From: an uncultured Mailhella sp.
Lineage (GTDB): Bacteria > Desulfobacterota > Desulfovibrionia > Desulfovibrionales > Desulfovibrionaceae
Direction: 5' to 3'
Length of the DNA stretch: 46,412 bases
NCBI GenBank assembly: GCA_910579055.1
Contig: CAJTSU010000008.1
Coordinates: 1 to 46,412, forward strand
Of this stretch, positions 15,894 to 23,525 are shown piece after piece. The notes below the pieces were generated by a model, which was given only the letters and a program-made list of their open reading frames with translations, searched no databases and was not told the origin of the DNA. A program made the position numbers and the translations under genes. Position 1 is the first letter of the stretch. Each line of letters starts with the position of its first letter.

Positions 15894-16622
15894 TTAAATC
15901 AATGAACTTTGGCGGCTCCACCAATGCAGCCCCAATGCCATGAGCGCAGCGCTTTCCCAGCGCAGTACCCGCGGCCCCATAGTTAATGCCTCGAAGCCGG
16001 CACGCTGCAGAAAATCCACTTCCCGGGAGGAGAGTCCTCCTTCCGGCCCCACGACACAGAGGGTCAAGCCCGGTTTGGCAAGCCGATCTTCCGAGAGAAA
16101 TGCCTGCGCCTGATGTCCGCTTTCTACCAACACCTGTCTATGGCTCACATCACGGGCTGACTGAACAAGTTCTTCCATTCCGCCGGAAAGCGTGCGTAAT
16201 TCAGGTAACCAAGGATTATGGCATTGCTTGGCTCCGGCTATCAGCTGGGCCTGCCATTGTTGACGAATGTCCTTCGGGACAGGAAACTGACTGCGTTCGG
16301 CCTGCCAGAACCACAACCCGGCTGCTTCCAGTTCAACGGCCTTTTCCAGAATCCATCCCCGTCGTGCAGCTTTACCCCATCCTGCGGCAAGAATAACGCC
16401 TGAAGCAGGGCGAGGATGCGTCAGTTCAGAGAGCTTTTCCAGCAAAACCTGCCGACGCTGAATTTCAGCAATACGAAATTCACCTTCTCTTCCCGCGCCG
16501 TCGAGGAGCAAAACTCTTTCCCCCACCGCCATTCGGAGTACATGGGAAAGGTGGTGGGCTTCCATTCCTTCCAGAATGAAAGGCTCTCTCCATGCGTCCG
16601 GGGGCAGATAAAAGGCATGCAT
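15894..16622 (-). CDS. rsmE: 16S rRNA (uracil-1498-N3)-methyltransferase
   Basis: Methylates N3 of U1498 in 16S rRNA. The 242-residue protein has an N-terminal PUA-like domain (EGMEAHHLSHVLRM) and a C-terminal SPOUT trefoil knot with VGPEGGLSSREVDFL near 193-207 and LTMGPRVLRWESAAL near 214-228. Most relatives have LGxRILRxETA, so Trp-Glu-Ser here is a mild departure. The ATG at 16622 has AAGGA seven bases upstream. It follows the unknown gene at 16638 after 15 bases and precedes rarA by 88, forming one minus-strand run with plsC and rsmG. Confidence 0.93.
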   Translation of the reverse strand: MHAFYLPPDAWREPFILEGMEAHHLSHVLRMAVGERVLLLDGAGREGEFRIAEIQRRQVLLEKLSELTHPRPASGVILAAGWGKAARRGWILEKAVELEAAGLWFWQAERSQFPVPKDIRQQWQAQLIAGAKQCHNPWLPELRTLSGGMEELVQSARDVSHRQVLVESGHQAQAFLSEDRLAKPGLTLCVVGPEGGLSSREVDFLQRAGFEALTMGPRVLRWESAALMALGLHWWSRQSSLI

Positions 16623-16637
16623 AAAGAGTCCTTACAG

Positions 16638-18377
16638 CTATAAAGAGATGGGAGCGTTTCCCTGATGGCTCTTGTGAATACTGCGAAATTCGTCCAATAA
16701 CACGACCAGCCTGCCATATTTGCGGCGAAGTTCCAGGCCTGCGCGAGTCAGATCCTGCTCTGGTTTTTCAATATAGGTCTTGCGCAAATACCGATCATTC
16801 AACATGGCCTCCGTGTGGTGGATGGCTGCTGTGACAAGCTCATCAAAATACACGGAAATTTCAAATTTCAGGTCTTGTAGAACGTCAATAGCGGCTTGGA
16901 GCATACCATCATAGGTGAGGCGTTCACCCTTATAGTTGCGTGTCCGGATCTCTTCAAGGTTACGTACTTTTCGGGCCTGCTGAATGTACCGGTAACGCTT
17001 GAGCACTTCCTGCCGAAGTTCCGCCAGTTCTCCGTATTCTGCAAAAATATCGTCATTCCGTAGCGAATCGAAATAGTTGTCCAACACTTTACTGGCGCTG
17101 GCGAAAAATTCGTCGCCGTAGCCAATAACCCTGCGCTGATGCTTGGTCAACCAGGCATACAGAAATTTCAGCCGCTTTTCTTCTGTATCGGTATTCTCCA
17201 CGATTTCTGTTCTTTTGTAGACAATACGACCGGAAAATTCTCCGCGGGCAATATCGTTGAGCCGAAGGATGAAACTGGAGGAATCGCGGGTAATGTTCAA
17301 TCCGGTAATAAGTTCACCCGTCAGCGGATGGATGACCTGCTGGGAAAGCACGGAAAGGGCACGATCCTGGCGGACATTGTCCGGATCATAGGCATGTTGG
17401 CGGTAGACCAGGCGTAAAATGACAATGCGATTTTTCTCATCAACAAAGGCTTTGCGTTCACGCAGCGCCTCAATGACATCTTTTTGATCCTCATCAACGC
17501 GCACCAGCGCGACTTTTTCGACTCGGGGGTATCGGGAGGCATCACCATGATTCCAGATAGTCGTCAGAACACGATCAGACTGACCCAGTACACGAATAAG
17601 AAAACGTTCTCCGATTTTGTGCAGTTTACGGGCGAACAGCGCCGCAGAGGTACGACGTTCCGAAGCGATGGGAAAACCGTATAACTCCATGAGAAATTGC
17701 ATGACAAAGATGCGATTGCGTTCATAAAGATCATTATCGCCTATCTTGAATTTGCTGATGCGCAAGCCAAAACGCTTCAGTTCTCCATCAATATCAGAAG
17801 GAAGAGAGGCAAACACTCCAGATAATTGAAATTGCCCAAAAGCATTTTTGCCGAGAACATGGGCGCGATCCATTTCCAGCAAATAGGGCAGCAGCGCAGG
17901 ATACATCTCCAGCACCGTAAAATCCTGACGGGAAAAGAGCTTGCGAAATTCTTCATGCCGATTACGCGGAAGCCGTGCCAGCATGGTCTGCATGTTGGCA
18001 TTGACGATATTTTTTTCCAGCGGACAGCATGGCCCTTGCGCCATTTCCAGAAAGTCCCCTATCGGGTGCAGTATATCATACTGGAACATTTCGCTGAACG
18101 GCAGAAGAGGGCGATCAAAGACAACAAGTGAAAAGCCGGGCAGGCCGTGATATTCGTAAGGGTCAACTTCAAAAGAAGGCAAAAGCGCCCTGGCGTCCAC
18201 GACCGGGTACTCTTTCCATTCCGCAAAAGGGCGCAACAAAGCCTGCCTGATATGTACCATATCAAGAAACGATTTCAGCTCAACCAGCGTCGTGATGGAA
18301 AGAGCTTCCGCCATAAAAAGCTCATCTTTTTCAAAGGGCCACGGCCCTTTGGAAAAACATTTTTTCCAATCCACCAC
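16638..18377 (-). CDS. Large cytoplasmic protein of unknown function
   Basis: About 579 residues, not recognised. It has no signal peptide, membrane segment or nucleotide-binding loop visible. It is rich in charged and aromatic residues, with a probably helical C-terminal half (for example EYGELAELRQEVLKRYRYIQ). The start is uncertain: a GTG at 18377 has GGAG nine bases upstream, while a TTG at 18392 would add five residues and is the furthest start possible before an in-frame stop. It is only 15 bases from rsmE, so it belongs to the operon with two rRNA methyltransferases, rarA and plsC. That context hints at translation or replication upkeep but proves nothing. Confidence 0.8.
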   Translation of the reverse strand: MVDWKKCFSKGPWPFEKDELFMAEALSITTLVELKSFLDMVHIRQALLRPFAEWKEYPVVDARALLPSFEVDPYEYHGLPGFSLVVFDRPLLPFSEMFQYDILHPIGDFLEMAQGPCCPLEKNIVNANMQTMLARLPRNRHEEFRKLFSRQDFTVLEMYPALLPYLLEMDRAHVLGKNAFGQFQLSGVFASLPSDIDGELKRFGLRISKFKIGDNDLYERNRIFVMQFLMELYGFPIASERRTSAALFARKLHKIGERFLIRVLGQSDRVLTTIWNHGDASRYPRVEKVALVRVDEDQKDVIEALRERKAFVDEKNRIVILRLVYRQHAYDPDNVRQDRALSVLSQQVIHPLTGELITGLNITRDSSSFILRLNDIARGEFSGRIVYKRTEIVENTDTEEKRLKFLYAWLTKHQRRVIGYGDEFFASASKVLDNYFDSLRNDDIFAEYGELAELRQEVLKRYRYIQQARKVRNLEEIRTRNYKGERLTYDGMLQAAIDVLQDLKFEISVYFDELVTAAIHHTEAMLNDRYLRKTYIEKPEQDLTRAGLELRRKYGRLVVLLDEFRSIHKSHQGNAPISL

Positions 18378-18613
18378 CGTTTGATTCTCCAATCCCGATG
18401 AGATGCTTCAATACAGAAAAAGCAGTACTTTTAACCATACACTAATCTTGAAAAGAATTACCATAAACGATATAAAAAAGCCAGAGTTTTTAGGGCCATT
18501 TCTCTTATTCCCTGAATCTGCCCCTTGCGAATTCGGCTGGCTTCCCCCATACTTGTTTCAAGTATAAACTGTCCCGGTCAGAGGGCAGGATGAATTTTTG
18601 AAAACATGAATCT

Positions 18614-18700
18614 GGAGCAATTTTAAAATGAAATTGTTCAAGGAGTCGAGCGTATCGAGATACCGACGCTCTGCCGGGGTACCGCAATTCTCTTGCGACG
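18614..18700 (+). repeat. Hairpin-plus-tail intergenic repeat family D, copy 1
   Basis: A stem of GAGCAATTT and AAATTGTTC is followed by GAGTCGAGCGTATCGAGATA and a tail ending CCGCAATTCTCTTGCGACG. It matches copy 2 (18759-18844) across the whole unit at moderate identity. It lies in the 600-base gene-free stretch between the unknown gene and the GAF protein. Confidence 0.75.
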
Positions 18701-18758
18701 TGTTGTCTGGTGGGCATACCGGCAGAACCGGCGGATCAGGGTTCCGAGTTCAGGCCTA

Positions 18759-18844
18759 GAGCATTTTCGTTTTGAAAATGCTCCGGAGTCGAGCGAAGTG
18801 AGACTCCGTCGCGACGCCGGAGTAGCCGCAATTCACTTGCGGCG
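18759..18844 (+). repeat. Hairpin-plus-tail intergenic repeat family D, copy 2
   Basis: A perfect 10-bp stem, GAGCATTTTC with GAAAATGCTC around GTTTT, is followed by GAGTCGAGCGAAGTGAGACT and CCGCAATTCACTTGCGGCG. It has the same layout as copy 1, 145 bases away, and is therefore a structured unit resembling REP-type elements. Confidence 0.78.
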
Positions 18845-18886
18845 TAAAGCTACGGCGGAGGCGTGAAACCTGCGGGTCAGAACATA

Positions 18887-18983
18887 GGGTCTGGCTGGCA
18901 GATAGTTTCAATCGCAAAACGCTCTAAACGTTGCGGCCCAAAATTTGGATCCTGGCCGGCAGATATTGTCAATCGCAAAATGC
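18887..18983 (+). repeat. Two tandem copies of a ~35-base repeat before the GAF gene
   Basis: 18887-18921 and 18947-18983 share GG(G/A)TC(C)TGGC(T/C)GGCAGATA then TCAATCGCAAAA(C/T)GC, about 60 bases apart. The second copy runs over the ATG proposed for the GAF protein, so the repeat may have set or altered its translation start. Confidence 0.7.
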
Positions 18984-19996
18984 TTAAAAACAGGCTGATT
19001 ATGTTCGGCAGAACCCCCTTGGAATCCTTGCTTGCTATTATAGCAAGTGTTTTTGACGCACACTCTGCGTTACTCTTTCTTCCTGACTCTTCTGAAAAAA
19101 CACCGGCGGTCGTACAATTGCGTGTGTTTTTCAGTTTAAGTGACGACATAAATGGCGAAGCGAAGGCTCTTCCCGGACAAAACCTGCCGGGCTGGGTGGC
19201 TCATAATCAGGCCCCTTTACTTGTCAATCCGGAAAATGAAAAGATGCGGCCGGGCTACTACCGCGATACAGCGGGAAGGCATATCCGGACATTCATGGGC
19301 TGTCCTGTTCAGGGAGGAGGAGTGCTCTGCATAGACAGCAAGAAAAAAGATGCTTTTGCCGAGTCAGAACAAAAACTTCTCCATCTTTTCGCGTTATTTA
19401 TCCCCCAGTTGTTGGAAGACGGAAAAAATATTCCTGCGGCATCTGTGGTTGAAGAAGCCGAGTATTTCTGTTCTTTATCCAGGTTAGAGTCCTTACGGGC
19501 GCAAGGAACCTCCTGGTCGAATCTTTTGCGTGTTACCCTGACGCTTCTTGTGGAAGACGGAGGCTTTGAACACGCGTTTCTGGTCACACTTTCAGAAGAC
19601 GCCGGCAGTTATGTGCTTGAAGATGAATTCCCCCAGGCTCAGTTGCGTGAACAGATAGGGAAACGTCCTTTGAAGAATGGATTGCTTGGGCGGGCTTTTC
19701 TGGAAGGCAAGGCTTTCTTTGTTGACCCTGAACGGCCTGCACCGTACAGCGGCGGACTTTGGGGAGAATTAAACGGATTGCCGGTGTTTGCATCGTTTAT
19801 CTGTCTTCCTTTATTACTTGACGGCGGGTGCTGCGCCGTGTTGTGTCTGGCCAATTCTTGTTCCCGCCGTTTCAGCAATGAACTTTGCCGCTTTGTCCGG
19901 CTTGTCGGGGACAGTCTGCAAACTACGCTGGAAAAGATTTCCTTAAAGTATCGCTTGAATTCTTTGAGAAAAAAACTGAGGGGTGGTCGGATTTGA
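18980..19996 (+). CDS. GAF-domain protein
   Basis: A 338-residue soluble protein with two GAF-like modules: about 10-145 (LLAIIASVFDAHSALLFLP ... GGGVLCIDSKKKDAFAESE) and about 180-330 (LTLLVEDGGFEHAFLVTL ... CLPLLLDGGCCAVLCLANS). GAF domains bind small ligands such as cyclic nucleotides or sense redox. No kinase, cyclase, phosphodiesterase or DNA-binding output domain is visible, so it would need a partner. The start is uncertain: the ATG at 18980 lies inside a repeat and lacks a ribosome site, an ATG at 19001 is the next option, and the frame is open upstream to 18863. It is transcribed alone. Confidence 0.75.
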   Translation: MLKNRLIMFGRTPLESLLAIIASVFDAHSALLFLPDSSEKTPAVVQLRVFFSLSDDINGEAKALPGQNLPGWVAHNQAPLLVNPENEKMRPGYYRDTAGRHIRTFMGCPVQGGGVLCIDSKKKDAFAESEQKLLHLFALFIPQLLEDGKNIPAASVVEEAEYFCSLSRLESLRAQGTSWSNLLRVTLTLLVEDGGFEHAFLVTLSEDAGSYVLEDEFPQAQLREQIGKRPLKNGLLGRAFLEGKAFFVDPERPAPYSGGLWGELNGLPVFASFICLPLLLDGGCCAVLCLANSCSRRFSNELCRFVRLVGDSLQTTLEKISLKYRLNSLRKKLRGGRI

Positions 19997-20059
19997 TAGC
20001 CGAAATATGTCTGCTCCGGCGGGCCAACGATTTCAGAGCATTTCACCGTTAAGAAATCA

Positions 20060-20079
20060 AGCCCAAAGAGGCTGTTTTT
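20060..20079 (+). terminator. Weak terminator-like hairpin after the GAF gene
   Basis: AGCC-CAAAGA-GGCT followed by G and five T residues, 64 bases after the stop. The stem is only four base pairs. Confidence 0.3.
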
Positions 20080-20094
20080 CCTTATCTGTAAAGG

Positions 20095-20685
20095 TTAATG
20101 GAATAGCCAGCCTGAACGAACAGCCCATACCAGTTCAAAGGTCAATAGTTCGGGTTGTTGGGACATTAAACCACGCAGCTCATCCTCATCCACAAACATA
20201 CCGTCTGACACGCGAGTCGGGTCGGGCTGAGGATGGGTTCGAACGGGGCCGGCCACATAACAGCTGGCATTCAGCCGCGCACCATATGCATCTGTATACG
20301 GCAGAGCGGAAAGCAGACGGAGGCGCGGGACGACAATACCAAGAGCGTTTTGTAACGCGCGCAATGCAGCTCCTTCTGTAGCTTCACCGGCAAAAACTTC
20401 ATCTGTGACAGAGATATCCCACAAACCTGGCTGCCGATGCAGGGAAGGGGAACGCTTTTGCAAAAAAATCCGTCCTCTGGCATCTTTGAGGCAGACCTGC
20501 ACAATTCTCCTGGACAGACGACGGCGCAACGCAAGAGAACGTGGCACCAGTAGAAGAGGTTGATCAAAGGAATCGGTCACCTCTACCAGCTCATCTTCCT
20601 GTGATATGCTGCCCGCCTGCATAACGTCGAATGTGGCGGGTCCATTCAAATACGGATATTTCAGAAAGGATGAAACAGCCATCAT
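20095..20685 (-). CDS. Nudix-fold protein with a degenerate Nudix box
   Basis: A 196-residue protein that looks like the isopentenyl-diphosphate-isomerase-like/YfcD branch of Nudix proteins: RIVQVCLKDARGRIFLQKRS, then GLWDISVTDEVFAGEATEG and a long C-terminal domain ending with the family's E-L-V-W stretch. In the Nudix box (Gx5Ex7REUxEExGU) the first Glu and the Arg are kept, but the initial Gly is Asp and REUxEE reads RALQNA, so all three of its acidic metal ligands are gone. It may have lost hydrolase activity and act as a binding or regulatory protein, or be decaying. Start: ATGs at 20685 and 20682 behind GAGG. It is divergent from rimI. Confidence 0.8.
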   Translation of the reverse strand: MMAVSSFLKYPYLNGPATFDVMQAGSISQEDELVEVTDSFDQPLLLVPRSLALRRRLSRRIVQVCLKDARGRIFLQKRSPSLHRQPGLWDISVTDEVFAGEATEGAALRALQNALGIVVPRLRLLSALPYTDAYGARLNASCYVAGPVRTHPQPDPTRVSDGMFVDEDELRGLMSQQPELLTFELVWAVRSGWLFH

Positions 20686-20724
20686 AACCTCGGAAAATTC
20701 GGGAAACTTTTAATGGAGCAAGTG

Positions 20725-21183
20725 ATGAATGCATCCATTCCGCAACGTCTTGGCCCGTGTGACGCCGCTGCCTTGTCAGAACTGGAAACTCTGTGTTTTT
20801 CCGCGCCCTGGAAGCTGGATCAAATCAAGAGTGCCCTGAGGTTGCCTCATTTCATTGCATACGGCATTAAATTTCAAGGAGTATTACACGCGTATATTGC
20901 TCTGGCGCACATTGCTGATGAACTAGAGGTACTCAATCTCGCGACGCATCCCACGGTGCGACGTGCGGGCCTGGCCAGAAGTCTGCTGAGGCATACGTTT
21001 GATGAAGCCCTTCGCCTGGGAGTAAAACGGATTATTTTGGAGGTACGCATCGGCAATACTCCCGCTCGCAATCTGTACACTTCGTTCGGCATGACCCAGA
21101 TAGGGGTTCGTCAACATTACTATGCCGATACGGGGGAAGATGCCTTGGTTCTGCATAAAGTGCTGGAAAAGAAACCTTCGTAA
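20725..21183 (+). CDS. rimI: Ribosomal-protein-alanine N-acetyltransferase (GNAT)
   Basis: Acetylates the N-terminus of ribosomal protein S18 with acetyl-CoA, or a related target. The 152-residue GNAT has the RimI layout: ELETLCFSAPWKLDQIKSAL at the N-terminus, ELEVLNLATHPTVRRAGLAR with the Q/RxxGx(G/A) acetyl-CoA loop near 75-82, LEVRIGNTPARNLYTSFGM near 104-122 and YYADTGEDALVL near the end, the typical RimI tail. The ATG at 20725 has GGAG six bases upstream; an ATG at 20713 would add four residues. It is followed by a two-way terminator. Confidence 0.9.
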   Translation: MNASIPQRLGPCDAAALSELETLCFSAPWKLDQIKSALRLPHFIAYGIKFQGVLHAYIALAHIADELEVLNLATHPTVRRAGLARSLLRHTFDEALRLGVKRIILEVRIGNTPARNLYTSFGMTQIGVRQHYYADTGEDALVLHKVLEKKPS

Positions 21184-21190
21184 GGTTTTT

Positions 21191-21227
21191 CCATAAAAAA
21201 AGGCTACCGGAGCAGCCTTTTTTATGG
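21191..21227. terminator. Bidirectional terminator between rimI and secG
   Basis: A long stem, CCATAAAAAAAGGCT with AGCCTTTTTTATGG (one bulged A), has a U-run on each strand. It serves the convergent rimI (plus) and tpiA-secG (minus) units. Confidence 0.88.
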
Positions 21228-21248
21228 GAAGAAGGATAAAGAGCAGGA

Positions 21249-21608
21249 TCAGGAAGCGGGTATCTGCCCGGCAGGGGCAGATGTTTCCGGTGCCGGAGAA
21301 ACGGGAGCCGCAGGAGCTTCAGTTTTGGGGGCTGGTATTTCTTCAAACTGGATATCCACAATGGAAGATCCCTGATCGGAACCCGTCCGGGTCATCAGGT
21401 TATAGCCGAGAGATGTAGCGATGAACAGCACGGCCAGAAATGTGGTCAGCTTAACAAGGACACCCCCCGCTCCGGTACTGCCGAATACGGAGGAATTACC
21501 ACCGCCGCCGAAAATCACGCCCATGCCTTCTCGTCCGGCCTGCAACAGCACCAGGATGATCAGCACAACGCAGACAATGACATGAAGCGTCAGAATAATG
21601 GTCTGCAC
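21249..21608 (-). CDS. secG: Protein translocase subunit SecG
   Basis: A small subunit of SecYEG that aids SecA cycling at the inner membrane. The 119-residue protein has two membrane helices (LTLHVIVCVVLIILVLLQ at about 6-23 and VLVKLTTFLAVLFIATSLG at about 50-68) flanking the conserved QAGREGMGVIFGGGGNSSVFG loop, then a Pro/Ala-rich C-terminal tail that varies in the family. It starts with GTG at 21608, with AAGGAG seven bases upstream. It follows tpiA after 14 bases, a pairing common in deltaproteobacteria. Confidence 0.94.
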   Translation of the reverse strand: MQTIILTLHVIVCVVLIILVLLQAGREGMGVIFGGGGNSSVFGSTGAGGVLVKLTTFLAVLFIATSLGYNLMTRTGSDQGSSIVDIQFEEIPAPKTEAPAAPVSPAPETSAPAGQIPAS

Positions 21609-21622
21609 GACAAACTCCTTAC

Positions 21623-22372
21623 TCAGGCTGTAACAATCTTGGTAAAACTTTCAGCCTGTAAAGAAGCACCTCCTACCAGCACACCATCCACGTTGTCAAG
21701 GGCAAGAATGGCTGAAGCATTCTCTGCTTTAACGCTCCCGCCATACAGAATGGGGACTTTGCAGTCTTTGCCGAAATGTTTTTTCACCAGACTTTTAAGC
21801 AGCGAGTGGGCTTCCTGTATATCGTCCATTTCAGCAGTTCTTCCCGTGCCAATGGCCCATACCGGTTCATAGGCTAGGGCCAAGTGAGGAAGCGCCTCCG
21901 CAGTCACGCCTGCGAGCGCGAGAGTTATCTGACGTTCCAATACAATGGGTAATTCGCCGCGTTCGCGTTCTTCCAGCGTTTCCCCCACACAGAGCATGAC
22001 ATTAAGATTTTTTTCCAAAGCAAAACGCAGCTTGCGTCCGATAAAATCGTCATTTTCCCCCAACAGGTGTCTTCGCTCAGAGTGCCCTGCAAGAACCCAG
22101 GACGCTCCACAGGATTTAATCATGGCAGGAGAAATTTCTCCGGTAAACGCGCCTTCTTCTGCCGGGTACATATTTTGAGCCCCGACGCTGCCATTATGGA
22201 ATGTACGCATTGCCGTGGCCGCGGCTTCCAACGCGGTAAACGGCGCAAAAATCAGCACTTCGCGTCCTGCGGGGGCGCTTCCGCCCAGCAATGTTGACAA
22301 TTTTTCAATGGTTGCCGTTGCTTCCGTAGAAGTTTTGTACATTTTCCAGTTTGCCGCCATCAGTTTACGCAT
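21623..22372 (-). CDS. tpiA: Triosephosphate isomerase
   Basis: Interconverts dihydroxyacetone phosphate and glyceraldehyde-3-phosphate in glycolysis and gluconeogenesis. The 249-residue TIM barrel shows ANWKM (catalytic Lys near 11), WVLAGHSERR (catalytic His near 95), AYEPVWAIGTG (catalytic Glu near 165) and ILYGGSV plus the phosphate-binding GVLVGGASL near the end. The ATG at 22372 starts MRKLMAANWKM; the frame is open about 60 codons further, but that part includes a dispersed repeat and is not coding. It is the first gene of tpiA-secG. Confidence 0.96.
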   Translation of the reverse strand: MRKLMAANWKMYKTSTEATATIEKLSTLLGGSAPAGREVLIFAPFTALEAAATAMRTFHNGSVGAQNMYPAEEGAFTGEISPAMIKSCGASWVLAGHSERRHLLGENDDFIGRKLRFALEKNLNVMLCVGETLEERERGELPIVLERQITLALAGVTAEALPHLALAYEPVWAIGTGRTAEMDDIQEAHSLLKSLVKKHFGKDCKVPILYGGSVKAENASAILALDNVDGVLVGGASLQAESFTKIVTA

Positions 22373-22465
22373 GCAAAGTCCGCCTGTTACACAAAAATGT
22401 TTGTAGTGAAAATATTTGTCAGGATAAGACACAACGTGCTGTTCTGCAAGGCTCATATTCTTACG

Positions 22466-22641
22466 CTCTGTTGTAGAATACCTTGACCGCCGGAGGCGCG
22501 AGCGTAGCGAGCCTGGAGGTCGATCCGAAGGCCGCGCGCAGCGTTTTCCGCGCAAAACGCAAGCGAGAGCGAGTATCAGCAGAGCCGATCAAGCAAAAAT
22601 ACACGCCTCGCGCAACGCCATCAACACAGTTCTACAACACA
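22466..22641 (+). repeat. Dispersed repeat families A and B joined, between tpiA and the ymdB-type gene
   Basis: Starts near GCTCTGTTGTAGAATA, continues with TTGACCGCCGGAGGCGCGAG (family A), a hairpin GCGTTTT-CCGCGC-AAAACGC (22541-22560) that is also present at 29017-29036, then TACACGCCTCGCGCAACGCC (family B, as at 315) and ends near TTCTACAACACAG. The ends carry related GCTCTGTT / TTCTACAACA strings in opposite senses, as expected of a small mobile or REP-like unit. It fills most of the gap between the two genes. Confidence 0.75.
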
Positions 22642-22649
22642 GCCTATCC

Positions 22650-23525
22650 TTACCGTCTCTTGACCAGATGTCCGTTCTGCGGGGAACTCTGTTCCTTGTC
22701 TTCGCGGTATCCGGCTTGCACGGCTTGTGTGCGGGTAGTCTCAGGCGCGTCAAGCCGGATCAATCTGATTTCTCGTGCCAGCCCGCTTTCATCATCAATA
22801 TCAAGAAATGCTCCGTTAAGCGAAGACTGTCCGGAGGCTGCTTTGAACGCTACAGGGCGGCGAGACAAAAAACGTTCAAGCGTGATGGAAGCATCCATGC
22901 CAAGTGAAGAAATCTCCACACCGCACATTCCCAAATCTGTAAGATAGGCAGTACCTTGCGGCAATATTTGTGCATCAGCGCACTGTACATGGGTATGTGT
23001 GCCGAGTACGGCGCTGACTCTTCCGTCCAAGGCCAGACCAAGGGTCTTTTTTTCACTTGTCGCTTCAGCGTGAAAATCAACCAGGCGGATTTTGGTTGCC
23101 TTTTTGGCCTCCAGTTCTTCGACCCAGTTGAACGCTGTACGAAAGGGACAGGGCAGGGCGTCCATATAGGTCAGCCCCTGCAAGTTGCACAACGCGATTT
23201 CGCGACCGTCGCCAAGGGAATAAACGGCATAGCCCCGGCCCGGCGCATCCGGGTAATTGGCCGGACGCAAAACGCGTACATCAGCGTCCATACGAGCGTA
23301 AAGTTCCCGGTGCTTCCAGATATGATTACCTCCGGTCACCACATCAACACCACAAGAAAGAATTTCATCAAGGGTATCGTGGGTCAGACCGATCCCCCCG
23401 GCAGCGTTTTCTCCATTGGCGAATACAAAATCAAGTGCCAGCTCACGCCGTAAGCAGGATACATGCTTTTTCAGCGCCTGCCTGCCCGGTCTGCCGACTA
23501 CATCGCCCAGAGCCAGGATTCTCAT
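22650..23525 (-). CDS. YmdB-type metallophosphoesterase (TIGR00282 family)
   Basis: A 291-residue member of the YmdB family, which hydrolyses 2',3'-cyclic nucleotides in Bacillus and affects biofilm decisions. Metal-site motifs are visible: GDVVGRPGR near 6-14, NGENAAGGIGLT near 38-49, TGGNHIWKHREL near 64-75, VDFHAEATSEK near 149 and VLGTHTHVQ near 176, with DLGMCG later. The C-terminal 25 or so residues (TTRTQAVQAGYREDKEQSS...) run into repeat-rich DNA and are probably not conserved. The ATG at 23525 has AAGGAGG and overlaps the stop of the upstream HD gene (ATGA), so the two are coupled. Confidence 0.9.
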   Translation of the reverse strand: MRILALGDVVGRPGRQALKKHVSCLRRELALDFVFANGENAAGGIGLTHDTLDEILSCGVDVVTGGNHIWKHRELYARMDADVRVLRPANYPDAPGRGYAVYSLGDGREIALCNLQGLTYMDALPCPFRTAFNWVEELEAKKATKIRLVDFHAEATSEKKTLGLALDGRVSAVLGTHTHVQCADAQILPQGTAYLTDLGMCGVEISSLGMDASITLERFLSRRPVAFKAASGQSSLNGAFLDIDDESGLAREIRLIRLDAPETTRTQAVQAGYREDKEQSSPQNGHLVKRR

